Of a DNA stretch of 64,000 nt, positions 43,917 through 52,256 are shown piece by piece. Numbering within the stretch: position 1 is the stretch's first letter; the number at the start of each line of letters is the position of its first letter. The stretch comes from JASHVB01 sp963780805 (lineage in GTDB: Bacteria > Pseudomonadota > Alphaproteobacteria > Acetobacterales > Acetobacteraceae), in contig CAWADP010000013.1 of assembly GCA_963780805.1 (NCBI GenBank), positions 62,001 to 126,000 of the forward strand. Reading direction: 5' to 3'. The translations under genes and the position numbers were made by a program. The notes under the pieces were generated by a model. It was not told where the DNA came from, did no database searches, and was given only the letters and a program-made list of their open reading frames with translations.

Positions 43917-45044
43917 TCAACGATGCACCATTGGAATCAATGCCAGCACCACCTCGATCACGATGAGTACCGTGATCAGCAGCTCCAGCAATTCCGCCCT
44001 GCGTGCCGAGGCTTCATCATGCAGCGCAGTATAGGTGTCGCGAATGATGGCGAGCTTGCGATCCACCGCGGCGCTGACCGGCCGCACGCGAAACAACTCC
44101 AGCGCCGCCGTGTAGATGCGGGCGAGATAGACGTCCTCGGTCACCTGCAAAGCGTTGTCCACGCGTTCGGTGAGCTCGGTGACTTCAGCGACCAGAGTAT
44201 GGAGCCCGCGCGCCAGCCCCGCGAACCGGCGCGATGCGAGCAGGCTGGTGGCGCGGCGGGCGCTCTCCACCAGGTCGTACATGCGCGGCAGTTCGGCATC
44301 CAGCAGCTCGTCGTAATAGCGCATCTCCAGCAACTGGGCGTTGGCGACTTCCAGCACGTCCAGCAGATCGGTATCGCCGCGTGGTTCATAGATGAAGGCG
44401 CGGTCCCAGGTCAGCACGGCCAGGTCGTCAGTGTAGTAGGAGAAGTGCTGGCGCAGCAGGTCCTGCCGCGCGCCATCGGACAACGGGCGTTGTTCGCCCG
44501 ACAGCAGCGGCACCAGATCCACGCGCTGCTGCAGGTCGACGGCGGAGAGCGGGTCATCGAACGCCTGCACCAGACCGACCAGGTAATCTTCCTCGATCGG
44601 GGCCGATTGCTCCGGGCGCTCCAGCGCCGCGGCCAGCGGGACGCGCACCTTTTCCAGCAACTGCGTCCACACTCGGGTGGCGCCGTCGCCGAGCAAACGA
44701 TCGACCTGGTTCAGCCGTTGCACGAAGCCGGGCCAGTCCAGGCCGGAGGCCGGGACGCGTAGCGCAATGGCGATGGCGCCGAAATCGTACAACCGTGCGG
44801 TGACGTCAGCCGACACCGCCTGCCCGGGCAAGTCCAACGCGACAGGATCGAGCTCGAGCGCCAGCGGCGCAACGCCGAAGGCCATGGCCGTCGGCGGCGT
44901 GGCGGTCAGCCGCAAGCGGCTGGAGGCGCGCGCCTGCGCTGCCCACAGCTTCTCCGCCCGGCCGAGATCGATCGCATAGGCGACGTCGAACAATCGCAAC
45001 GCGATCACGGCGCCTGCCCGGATCACGGGTTCGGTCTCGCTCAT
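43917..45044 (-). CDS. RMD1/DUF155-like membrane protein
   Basis: The 375-residue protein has an N-terminal beta-rich part ('ARLYDFGAIAIALRVP'), a helical middle ('VLEVANAQLLEMRYYDELLDAELPRMYDLVE') and one C-terminal membrane helix ('LLELLITVLIVIEVVLALIPM'). This layout, with 'Q-L-L-E-x-R-Y-Y-D' and a tail anchor, resembles the RMND1/DUF155 family. The biochemical role is unknown in bacteria. Confidence 0.65.
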   Translation of the reverse strand: MSETEPVIRAGAVIALRLFDVAYAIDLGRAEKLWAAQARASSRLRLTATPPTAMAFGVAPLALELDPVALDLPGQAVSADVTARLYDFGAIAIALRVPASGLDWPGFVQRLNQVDRLLGDGATRVWTQLLEKVRVPLAAALERPEQSAPIEEDYLVGLVQAFDDPLSAVDLQQRVDLVPLLSGEQRPLSDGARQDLLRQHFSYYTDDLAVLTWDRAFIYEPRGDTDLLDVLEVANAQLLEMRYYDELLDAELPRMYDLVESARRATSLLASRRFAGLARGLHTLVAEVTELTERVDNALQVTEDVYLARIYTAALELFRVRPVSAAVDRKLAIIRDTYTALHDEASARRAELLELLITVLIVIEVVLALIPMVHR

Positions 45045-45188
45045 GCGGAGGGGCGTGCGGCCGGATCGGCGGCCGCGTCAAGCCGTGGGGGAGTTGCCGC
45101 AGGGCCGGCTGGTTCATGGCCGAGAGGTCGTTGTATTGTGGGGCGAAGGGGTGCGGTCCGATTTGGAGCTACAGCAGGGTCTGACAGT

Positions 45189-45311
45189 ACAGATTTCATA
45201 GATCACAGGTTTCATAGATTAAGGCACTAAGCTCACCACCGCTACGCCCCCGGCAATGATGGGTCACGGCGACGATCTATGCCTTAATCTTGTGAAATTC
45301 GTGAAATCTGT
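45189..45311. repeat. Orphan inverted repeat resembling a GxxExxY leader
   Basis: The left arm 45189-45226 (ACAGATTTCATAGATCACAG…) and right arm 45280-45311 pair over about 32 bp around a 53-bp spacer. The short TTTCA(C/T)(A/G)… motif is repeated in each arm. It resembles the leaders of the two GxxExxY loci in organisation, but there is no GxxExxY gene here. The rest of the gap between 45045 and 45428 holds nothing recognisable. Confidence 0.75.
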
Positions 45312-45428
45312 GTTTCAAAAGCCTTCTTGCTACCAGCGTAACTTCCGCCAGGACCAGGCGTGTCCACAGTGCCGAAATATCAGTCGATCGGCGCCAGCAA
45401 TGGACGATTTCATTGGTGCACCCGGGTG

Positions 45429-45956
45429 TCAACGCCTTGTCAACGTTGCGGGACCCTGGCGCTCGCGAAACCCCGTCCGCACCAGCAACGCCAGCACGGC
45501 GTCGTACGGCAAGGCGGCCGCCTCGCGCAGCCACCAATAACACCGCGCGCCCCAGCGCGAGCCCGCCGGCACCCAAGGCGGTCCGGCGGCCGACGCCCTC
45601 ACCCCGAACGCCCGCAATAACAGCACGCATCGTGGCAAGTGATACCCACTGCTCGCCGCGAACACCGGCGCCGTGACGCCCTGTTCCCGCAGCAGGCGCG
45701 CCACCGCGCGTGCCGAGGAAAACGTGTCGCTGCCGGTTTCCTCCAGCAGGATGCGTTCGCGCGGGACGCCGTGTGCCGTCAGCAGGTTCGCCATGACCGA
45801 GGCCTCCGACGGTCCGAACCGCCCCACGCCGCCGGTGGGTAAGAACAGTGGGGCGGCGAAGCGGCGGCCGAACGCGGCGGCGGCCTCCACGCGCCAGCGC
45901 AATGTGGTGCTGGGCCCGCCGCCACTACGCACCGCCGCACCGAAAATCACGATCAC
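45429..45956 (-). CDS. YdcF-like (DUF218) protein
   Basis: About 175 residues from a GTG at 45956 (or 45950): 'VIVIFGAAVRSGGGPSTTLRWRVEAAAAFGRRFAAPLFLPTGGVGRFGPSEASVMANLLTAHGVPRERILLEETGSDTFSSARAVARLLREQG…FAASSGYHLPRCVLLLRAFGV'. This is the ElyC/SanA/YdcF fold with the 'PTGG' and 'E…S-D-T' landmarks. The frame extends upstream through a palindromic element to 46100, so that part is probably not coding. Exact substrate unknown; related proteins act in envelope metabolism. Confidence 0.78.
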   Translation of the reverse strand: MIVIFGAAVRSGGGPSTTLRWRVEAAAAFGRRFAAPLFLPTGGVGRFGPSEASVMANLLTAHGVPRERILLEETGSDTFSSARAVARLLREQGVTAPVFAASSGYHLPRCVLLLRAFGVRASAAGPPWVPAGSRWGARCYWWLREAAALPYDAVLALLVRTGFRERQGPATLTRR

Positions 45957-45983
45957 CGCGCCGGCTGTTGGAGTAGCCGCAAG

Positions 45984-46094
45984 GACACCCGCTTCCCTTG
46001 TGGGAGCGGAATGGGGGGAGGGTTGCGTCCAGCCGCTGTCCCGGGCTGTACACACCCCTCCCCCCATCCCCTCCCCACGAGGGGCGGGGGTGTC
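45984..46094. repeat. Palindromic CTCCCC element, copy 3
   Basis: It runs from GACACCCGCTTCCCTTGTGGG to CGAGGGGCGGGGGTGTC with inner GGGGGGAGGG and CCCTCCCCCC. It lies between the YdcF-like gene and the peptide-binding protein gene, both on the minus strand. Confidence 0.75.
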
Positions 46095-46123
46095 TTTCAT
46101 CCCTTGCTCCCCTTCATCAGCCC

Positions 46124-47709
46124 TCAGGTGCGGTGCACGTTCCAGAATAGTGGAAAACCCTCCGGCACACCTGCGATGTCAGGACGATACGCGGTCGGCA
46201 GATGCGCCAGCCCGACCGGCCAGTACCAGGTACTTCCTGGAACGCCTGAAGCTGGATCTCGGTGCAGATCTTCTTCTGCGACGCGAGGTCCGGTGCATCG
46301 AACCAGGCCGAGCGCAAGTCCTCGATCTTCGGCATTGTGGGCCAGCCGAACCAGGCCTGCTTGCCGTTGCCGCGCAGCGGCAGGTCCGCGGCGGGAGTGA
46401 AGAAATCCAGCCCGGAGAAGCCGGTGTTGAACACGTTCCAGCCGCCCTCGGACGGCGGCTTCGTGCTGGCGCGGCGCTGCACCACGGTGCCCCAGTCGGT
46501 CGCCTGGTAATCGACGTTGAAGCCGACGCGCTTCAGCATGTCGGCGGACACGTCGCCGATCGCCTTCAAAATCGGATAGTCGGTCGCGACCATCAGCGCG
46601 ATCTTCTCGCCCTTGTAGCCCGCAGCCACCAGCGCCTTCTTCACCGCCGCGTCGTCGCGCTTGCCGGTGAGCGCGGTCATGCCGGCGTTGCTGGACATCG
46701 GCGAGACCGGCGGGAAGAAGCCCACCGGCACCTCCCACAGCGACTTGTCGGTGCCCATCATGGCGGTCATGAATTCGGCCTGGTCGATGGCTCCCCACAG
46801 CGCGCGGCGGATCGCCGGGTTGTCGAACGGCGGATACAAATGGTTGGGGCGCAGCATCATCGCGGTGCCGGTGGGGTCACTGACCTCGGTCTTGATATGG
46901 ACGCGCTTCAGCAGAGGGAGCAGGTCGGCGGTGGGGTTTTCCCACCAGTCCATTTCGCCGGATTGCAGCGCGCCGGCCGCGGTGGAGGGGTCGGGCGTCA
47001 CGTGCCATTCCACCCGGTCGAAATGCACGATCTTGGGACCGGAGGTGAAGCTGGACTCGCCGCTGGCCAGCGGCTTGTACTGGTCAAAGCGTTCATAGAC
47101 GTAAAGCGAGCCGGATACCCGTTCCTTGGCGTTGAAGCGGTACGGGCCGCTGCCGACCATTTCCGTCACCTGCTTGAACGGGTCGGTGTTGGCCAGTCGC
47201 TCCGGCATGATCGCGCACATGTTGGACGCGGCGTGACCGAGCGCGTCCGGCAGCAGCGCGAACGGCTGCTTCAGGCGGAACAGGATGGTTTTGTCGTCAG
47301 GAGCGGAGACGTCGCCGACGCGCTGCATCAGCGCCTGGCCGAAGGCATCGCGCGCCGCCCAGCGCTTGATGGAGGCGACGCAGTCGCGCGCCAGGACCTT
47401 GGTGCCATCATGGAACATCAGCCCGTCGCGCAGCGTCAGCTTCCATGTCTTGCCGCCGTCTTCGGTGGTGTGACCGGCCACCATTTGCGGCGTGGCCTTG
47501 AAGCCGTATTTCTTCCCGGCCTGGCCATAGAGCGTGTCGAAGATCATGAAGCCGTGGTTGCGCGTGACATAGGCGGTGGTCCAGATCGGATCGAGCACCG
47601 CGAGGTCCGATTGCGGGATGAACTTCAACAGCCGCGTGTCGGCCGCGCGTGCTATCGCCGGAAGAGCGAGTGTGGCGGTTCCTGCCGCCAGGAAGGTCCG
47701 TCGTCGCAT
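46124..47709 (-). pseudogene. Peptide/nickel-type ABC transporter substrate-binding protein, frameshifted near the end
   Basis: The ATG at 47709 opens a family 5 solute-binding protein with signal peptide 'MRRRTFLAAGTATLALPAIARA' (twin-Arg-like) and the usual core ('GLMFHDGTKVLARDCVASIKRWAARD', 'VGSGPYRF', 'PTADLLPLLKRV', 'PFDNPAIRRALWGAIDQ'). Near 46228 the frame breaks by one base in the 'QEVP-YWPVGLAHLPTAY' segment; the family-like C-terminus continues in another frame to 46124. The protein may tolerate the altered last 35 residues or be inactive. No ABC permease or ATPase is adjacent. Confidence 0.85.
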
Positions 47710-47896
47710 GATGTGTGGCTCCCAGGTTACCGGTGCCCTCTCCTTGCGCGGCGAGGGGCATACCCGAGCGTAACGCGCGGGATGGCGGCGCCCAACGCCG
47801 GCCCGCCGGGGGGAGCGTTAAATTCCTGTCAGGAAGTGCCGCGGGGAGTCGTGACCCTACGGCTGTGATCCTAACGCGGGGTGCCCACGGCCAATC

Positions 47897-48015
47897 TGTC
47901 ATTGCGAGCAGAGGGTCATTGCGAGCAGAGCTATCATTGCGTGCGCAGCGAAGCAATCTCCTGGAGAGTACGCAAGTCACTCGCGGGAGACTGCTTCGCT
48001 GCGCTCGCAATGACA
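47897..48015. repeat. Palindromic TCATTGCGAGC element, copy 3, with amplified left end
   Basis: A central hairpin like copies 1 and 2 (inner GAAGCAATCTCC and GGGAGACTGCTTC) is extended on its left by two extra 17-bp copies of the element's tip, TCATTGCGAGCAGAG at 47898 and at 47915. Its right tip continues directly into the 17-bp array described next. Confidence 0.85.
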
Positions 48016-48157
48016 CTCTGCTCGCAATGACACTCTACCCGCGACGACACTTTACCCGCGATGACACTCTGCCCGCGATGACACTCTGCTCACAATGACA
48101 CTCTACCCGCGACGACACTCAGCCCGCCACGACACTCTGCCCGCGATGACACTCTAC
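48005..48157. repeat. 17-bp tandem array, nine copies
   Basis: Nine exactly 17-bp units run from 48005 to 48157, starting TCGCAATGACACTCTGC and drifting through CCGCGATGACACTCTGC. Each unit is the right tip of the palindromic element before it. The array ends right at the 3' end of the broken paralogous binding-protein gene. Confidence 0.93.
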
Positions 48158-48729
48158 GCTATGCACCGACCCCAAGGCGTCCAGACGGGGTGCACACCCC
48201 AGAAAATCGGGAAGCCCTCGGGCACACCGGCGATATCCGCGCGGAATGCCGTCGGCAATTGTCCCAGTCCGAGCGGATAGTTTCGCACGCTCTGGAACGC
48301 CTCGGTCTGAATGGCGACGCCGATCTTCTTCTGCGTCTCGAGGTCCGGCGCGTTGAACCGAAGGCGTCGCGCGCGCCCCAGCGCTTGATCGAGGCAGCGC
48401 AGTCGCGGGCCAGCACCATTTCGTTGTTGTGGAACAGCAGGCCGTCGCGCAGTGTCAGCTTCCAGGTTTTGCCGCCGTCCTCGATGACGTGGCCGGCAGA
48501 CCATCTGCGGCGTGATCTTGAAGCCGCTCTTGTACCCGGTCTGGCCGTACAGCGTGTCGAACACCATGTAGGCGTGGTTGCGCGTCACATAAGCGGTGGT
48601 CCAGATCGGATCGACGACGGCGAGATCCGACTGCGGAATGAACTTCAGCACCCGCTGCTTCTGTGCCTGCGCGATCGCGGGCAGCGCAAGGCTGGCGGCA
48701 GACGCCGCCAGGAAAGTCCGTCGTCGCAT
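48154..48729 (-). pseudogene. Second peptide-binding ABC protein, internally deleted and frameshifted
   Basis: The ATG at 48729 opens MRRRTFLAASAASLALPAIAQAQKQRVLKFIPQSDLAVVDPIWTTAYVTRNHAYMVFDTLYG, near-identical to the start of the gene at 46124-47709. After 'KITPQMV' a frameshift occurs, and 'ARDCAASIKRWGARDAFG' jumps to 'FNAPDLETQKKIGVAIQTEAFQSVRNYPLGLGQLPTAFRADIAGVPEGFPIFWGVHPVW', the family C-terminus. About 280 central codons are gone. It shows what the C-terminus of the neighbouring copy should look like. Confidence 0.9.
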
Positions 48730-48840
48730 TTTTCTATGTCTCCCGGGTTCCCTGACCCCTCTCCCCGGCAAGCGCGGGAGGGCGTAGGCTGAGCGTATCG
48801 CGGCGGTGGCCGCGACCCCAGGGAATTTGGCAGGGCTGGC

Positions 48841-49668
48841 ATGAACATTCTGTGCGAAGCCGCGCTGCGGCACTACGCCGAGCAAGGCTATCACGCGCCG
48901 GTGCGCGTGATTTCCACGGCCGAGGCCGGCGCGCTGCGTGCCCGGCTGGAAGCGTTCGAGGGCGGCGCAGGCCCCTTGGCTGGCAAGCTCCGGCAAAAAT
49001 CGCATCTGTTGTTCACCTGGCTGAACGACCTGATCCGGCACCCGCGCATGCTGGACGCGGTGGAGGACCTGATCGGTCCCGACATTCTGTGCTGGGGCAG
49101 CAGCTTCTTCATCAAGGAGCCGCGCAATTCGGCGTACGTGTCGTGGCATCAGGACTCCACCTATTGGGGGCTGGAGCCGTCGGACATCGTCACCGCCTGG
49201 GTCGCGCTGTCGGACAGCACGGTGGAGAACGGTGCGATGCGGGTGATCCCAGGCAGTCACTTGCACGACCAGGTGCCGCACCGCGACACGTTCGCGCCCG
49301 ACAACCTGCTGTCGCGCGGGCAGGAGATCATGGTGGACGTGGACGCGAGTCAGGCCGCCACGCTGGAACTGGCCGCCGGGGAAATGTCGCTGCACCACGT
49401 GCGGCTGATCCACGGGTCGGAGCCGAACCCGTCCGGCTTGCGGCGGATCGGGTTCGCGATCCGGTATATACCGACCTATGTGCGGCAGACGGCGGGGGCG
49501 CACGATACGGCGACGCTGGTGCGCGGGACCGACCGCTACGGACATTTCGAGCAAGAGCAACGGCCGGATGCGGATTGCTCGGCGGCGGCGGTGGCGTACC
49601 ATGCCGCGGTGACGGAGGGGTTTGCGCGGATTCTGATGCGGGATACGGGACGGGAGATGCGGGCGTAG
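48841..49668 (+). CDS. Phytanoyl-CoA dioxygenase-family protein
   Basis: The 275-residue enzyme is an Fe(II)/2-oxoglutarate-type hydroxylase. The metal site reads 'VSWHQDSTYWG' (H-x-D) and 'HHVRLIHGSEPNPSGLRRIGFAIRYI' (distal His and the 2-oxoglutarate Arg). 'VALSDSTVENGAMRVIPGSHLHDQVPH' is the typical central strand. Substrate unknown. It is divergent to the binding-protein relic. Confidence 0.9.
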   Translation: MNILCEAALRHYAEQGYHAPVRVISTAEAGALRARLEAFEGGAGPLAGKLRQKSHLLFTWLNDLIRHPRMLDAVEDLIGPDILCWGSSFFIKEPRNSAYVSWHQDSTYWGLEPSDIVTAWVALSDSTVENGAMRVIPGSHLHDQVPHRDTFAPDNLLSRGQEIMVDVDASQAATLELAAGEMSLHHVRLIHGSEPNPSGLRRIGFAIRYIPTYVRQTAGAHDTATLVRGTDRYGHFEQEQRPDADCSAAAVAYHAAVTEGFARILMRDTGREMRA

Positions 49669-50097
49669 TCCCGGCACTATGTTTGAAGCCGCACCACTTC
49701 AGGTCTGGTTCGGAAGCATCGGCCAGGTCCGTTAGCAATGGGCCTGGGTCGCGTGCCATGTGCAGGATTCGCAAAACAGGCGGATTGTTGTGCGACGCGT
49801 TATACACGGCCAGTAGGGGTATCCGCTTAGGTTGTGAAAACGGAACAGTCTGGTAGAAGGTCGATTCGGCGATGTCCGATCAGGCGACGGCGCACCACCA
49901 GTGCCGTCGCGGTGACAGCGGAAACAGCGAGCCATCAATAGTGAAAATGTGCGCGGGGGCAGCCGGGTGCGACTATCGGAACGCAAGCTCAAGATGAACC
50001 GATCCGGGGCGATCCACCGTCTCGCTTCGTCTTCGATGCCCAAGTAACGACACGCGCCGGCACGGTCCGGCGCGACGGATGGACACCGGCGCGCACG
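49669..50097. other. Intergenic stretch with no gene recognised
   Basis: I see no supported gene or repeat in these 430 bp. The sequence is somewhat less GC-rich than the neighbours. Confidence 0.4.
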
Positions 50098-50505
50098 CTA
50101 CTCCGCGGCTGCCGGCACCAGTCCGTCGCGCGAAATCCGCAACACCAGCAGCGAGGCGAGCAAGCAGGCCAGCCCGCTGGTGAGGAACGCCGCGAGATAA
50201 GTGCCGGTCAGGTCCCGCCCTCCGCCCGCGCCCAGCGCCGCCACTGCGCCGCCGATCTGATGCCCGGCAAAGATCCACAACACGATCACCGGTGCATCCC
50301 GCCGCCCGAATACGGCATTGGTCAGCGCGAAGATGGCCGGCCCGGTCGCCACCCAGTCCAGCCCGTAGCCGGCGACTCCGGCAGCATGATGGCCAGCAGG
50401 GGCAACGCGGCCGCCATCGCCGCGGTGACCCCTACCGCCGCGCCCTGCCAGCCGTAGCGGTTCGCCAGCATTGCCGGCGCGCCGACATCCCGGATGGCAA
50501 CGCCT
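50098..50505 (-). pseudogene. MFS transporter remnant (C-terminal part, frameshifted)
   Basis: The minus strand shows the end of a major-facilitator protein: 'AMLANRYGWQGAAVGVTAAMAAALPLLAIMLPESPA' in one frame, then, after a break near 50380, 'GYGLDWVATGPAIFALTNAVFGRRDAPVIVLWIFAGHQIGGAVAALGAGGGRDLTGTYLAAFLTSGLACLLASLLVLRI'. About four helices remain. The N-terminal two-thirds are missing; vapBC starts shortly upstream in the opposite orientation. Confidence 0.65.
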
Positions 50506-50699
50506 GACCGACGCCCGCCCACGCACCGGCCGCCCGCCGGTGACAACCACCGCCGCAGTGGGCCTCCCCGCGCCACCGAGGCGCGCAGCCGGCCCCAGCC
50601 GGGGCACAACCGCGATGCCGGCAAAATGCGCTCCGGTTGCGCGGGCAAGGTGACCGCACTATCTTCCTTGCGATAAAAATTCTGCCTTGGAACCCAAGC

Positions 50700-50954
50700 A
50701 TGCCGCTCAACATCAAAAACCAGCCCACCGAGCACGCCGTGCGCGAACTCGCCTCCCTCACCGGCGAAAGCGTCACCACGGCGGTGCGGCGCGCCGCCGA
50801 GGAGCGGCTGCACCGCCTCCGGCGCACGCGTGCCGGCGGCAGCCTCGCCGCCGAGCTGGTTGCGATCGGGCGGCGCTGTGCCGCCTTGCCCGATCTGGAC
50901 CGGCGGACGCCGGACGAAATCCTCGGCTACGACGAGCACGGCCTCCCGCGCTGA
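50700..50954 (+). CDS. vapB: VapB-family antitoxin
   Basis: The 84-residue protein (MPLNIKNQPTEHAVRELASLTGESVTTAVRRAAEERLHRLRRTRAGGSLAAELVAIGRRCAALPDLDRRTPDEILGYDEHGLPR) is of the VapB/PSK type, with a helical DNA-binding N-terminus and a C-terminal segment ending 'PDEILGYDEHGLP' that blocks the toxin. Its stop overlaps the vapC start by one base (TGATG). Confidence 0.9.
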   Translation: MPLNIKNQPTEHAVRELASLTGESVTTAVRRAAEERLHRLRRTRAGGSLAAELVAIGRRCAALPDLDRRTPDEILGYDEHGLPR

Positions 50955-51349
50955 TGGTCATCGACACATCGGCTCTGCTGGCCATCCTGCTCGGCGAAGC
51001 CGACGCCGGCCGCATCGCGACGGCGATCGAAACCGGCGCGCCGCGCCTGCTGTCGGCGGCGACCCTGCTCGAGGCATCCATCGTCATCGAGGCGCGCAAG
51101 GGGGAAGCAGGCGGCCGCGAACTCGACCTGTTGTTGTATCGCAGCGAGATCGACGTCGTGGCGCTCGATCGCGATCAGGCCGAAATTGCCCGGGCGGCGT
51201 GGCGTCGCTTCGGCGAGGGGCGGCATCCGGCGGCGCTGAACTACGGCGACTGCTTCGCCTATGCGCTGGCGCAATCGCGCCGCCTGCCCCTGCTGTTTCG
51301 CGGCGACGATTTCGCCCGAACGGACATCACGCCGGTCGCTGTCGCCTGA
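50954..51349 (+). CDS. vapC: VapC-family PIN-domain ribonuclease toxin
   Basis: The 131-residue PIN-domain toxin has the acidic site: Asp in 'MVIDTSALLAILLGE', Glu in 'LLEASIVIEARKG', and Asp in 'LNYGDCFAYALAQ'. VapC toxins cut tRNA or rRNA when VapB is degraded. The start overlaps the vapB stop, so the two are translationally coupled. About 15 residues at the C-terminus (LLFRGDDFARTDITPVAVA) match the family. Confidence 0.93.
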   Translation: MVIDTSALLAILLGEADAGRIATAIETGAPRLLSAATLLEASIVIEARKGEAGGRELDLLLYRSEIDVVALDRDQAEIARAAWRRFGEGRHPAALNYGDCFAYALAQSRRLPLLFRGDDFARTDITPVAVA

Positions 51350-51363
51350 TACCGGACGGCAAA

Positions 51364-51609
51364 TGCGTGCGGCGCAGGCGGTCTCGATGTTGTGGCACGC
51401 CGGCGGCCTCGCTGGACGTGCCGTGGCCGGAGGGCGGCATTTTGGACGGCTACCTGCGCCCGGACCTGCCCGAGGCGTGGCACGATTTCCTCGAAGCACT
51501 GCTCGCGGCGATCAACGATCCCGCCCAGGCGGCGGCGCTGGAGCAATACGCGCTGTGGCGCGACACGCCGGCGCTCCCGTTGGATGCGCCGTGGCCAGAC
51601 GGACCCTGA
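51364..51609 (+). pseudogene. Possible short gene fragment after vapBC
   Basis: Two frames together read MRAAQAVSMLWHAGG and then SLDVPWPEGGILDGYLRPDLPEAWHDFLEALLAAINDPAQAAALEQYALWRDTPALPLDAPWPDGP with a stop at 51607-51609. The second part looks protein-like (a helix with tryptophans repeated as 'DVPWPEGG'/'DAPWPDGP'). I know no family, and the join implies a frameshift near 51410. Confidence 0.25.
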
Positions 51610-51652
51610 CCGCGGTCTTCGCCCGGCCACCGGTCTGATCGCGTCGGCCGCC

Positions 51653-51928
51653 CTATGGCTTCGTGGGACGACGCGCGCCGTGGCGGACACGCACGATCAA
51701 CACCCGGTTGCCGTCAACCTGATAGCGAATGATGTAGGGCCGGACGATCAACTCGCGCATCCTGGTCCCGGGCACCGGACGACCGCGGTGGGGGAGTGTG
51801 TCGAGGCTTTCACCGGCCTGGTAGAGCAGTTCCGCCATCTTGACGGCGGCGGCCGGATTGTCGCCGGCGATGTAGTCGTGGATTTCCTCGATCTGGCGCA
51901 GGGAAGACGGCGACCAGATGACCTGCAT
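51653..51928 (-). CDS. RelE/ParE-family toxin
   Basis: The 91-residue protein (MQVIWSPSSLRQIEEIHDYIAGDNPAAAVKMAELLYQAGESLDTLPHRGRPVPGTRMRELIVRPYIIRYQVDGNRVLIVRVRHGARRPTKP) has the ParE layout: two helices, then the sheet ending 'RVRHGAR'. Plasmid- or phage-type members poison DNA gyrase or cleave mRNA. The ATG at 51928 overlaps the stop of the upstream small gene (TGATG). Confidence 0.92.
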   Translation of the reverse strand: MQVIWSPSSLRQIEEIHDYIAGDNPAAAVKMAELLYQAGESLDTLPHRGRPVPGTRMRELIVRPYIIRYQVDGNRVLIVRVRHGARRPTKP

Positions 51929-52104
51929 CACGATGCCCGGGGCGGAGGAACCTTGATGCCACGCGCCAACTGCCGCAGCCACAGCAGGACACGGTCGTTC
52001 GGCACACCCTTGCCTGCGGCGATCTCCGCCAGTGCGGCGGCATCTGCTGCGGCGTCGCTGGCCGGGTTGCGCTCGTCATCCGCCGGGCGGAACTGATCGT
52101 CCAT
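51928..52104 (-). CDS. Putative antitoxin partner of the ParE-type toxin
   Basis: The 58-residue ORF (MDDQFRPADDERNPASDAAADAAALAEIAAGKGVPNDRVLLWLRQLARGIKVPPPRAS) overlaps the toxin start by one base, the usual arrangement for an antitoxin. The 'GKGVPNDRVLLWLRQLARG' segment matches ParE-associated antitoxins that end by wrapping the toxin. The front part is acidic and probably disordered. Confidence 0.75.
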   Translation of the reverse strand: MDDQFRPADDERNPASDAAADAAALAEIAAGKGVPNDRVLLWLRQLARGIKVPPPRAS

Positions 52105-52256
52105 GCGGCTGATATAGCATCTTTCGCCGCGTGCGGAAGGACGAGGACCGAGGCAGCACGGTCGGGCCCAGACAGCGGGGACGAAAACGCCAGCGGCCCC
52201 GGACAAAGCCCGAGGCCGCCGTTTGCAAGCGGGCAATCTGGAAAGCTGGAGACTGC

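Noticed and set aside
48005..48157. Possible CRISPR-like array of 17-bp units
   Set aside because: The units follow one another without spacers and derive from the tip of the neighbouring palindrome.
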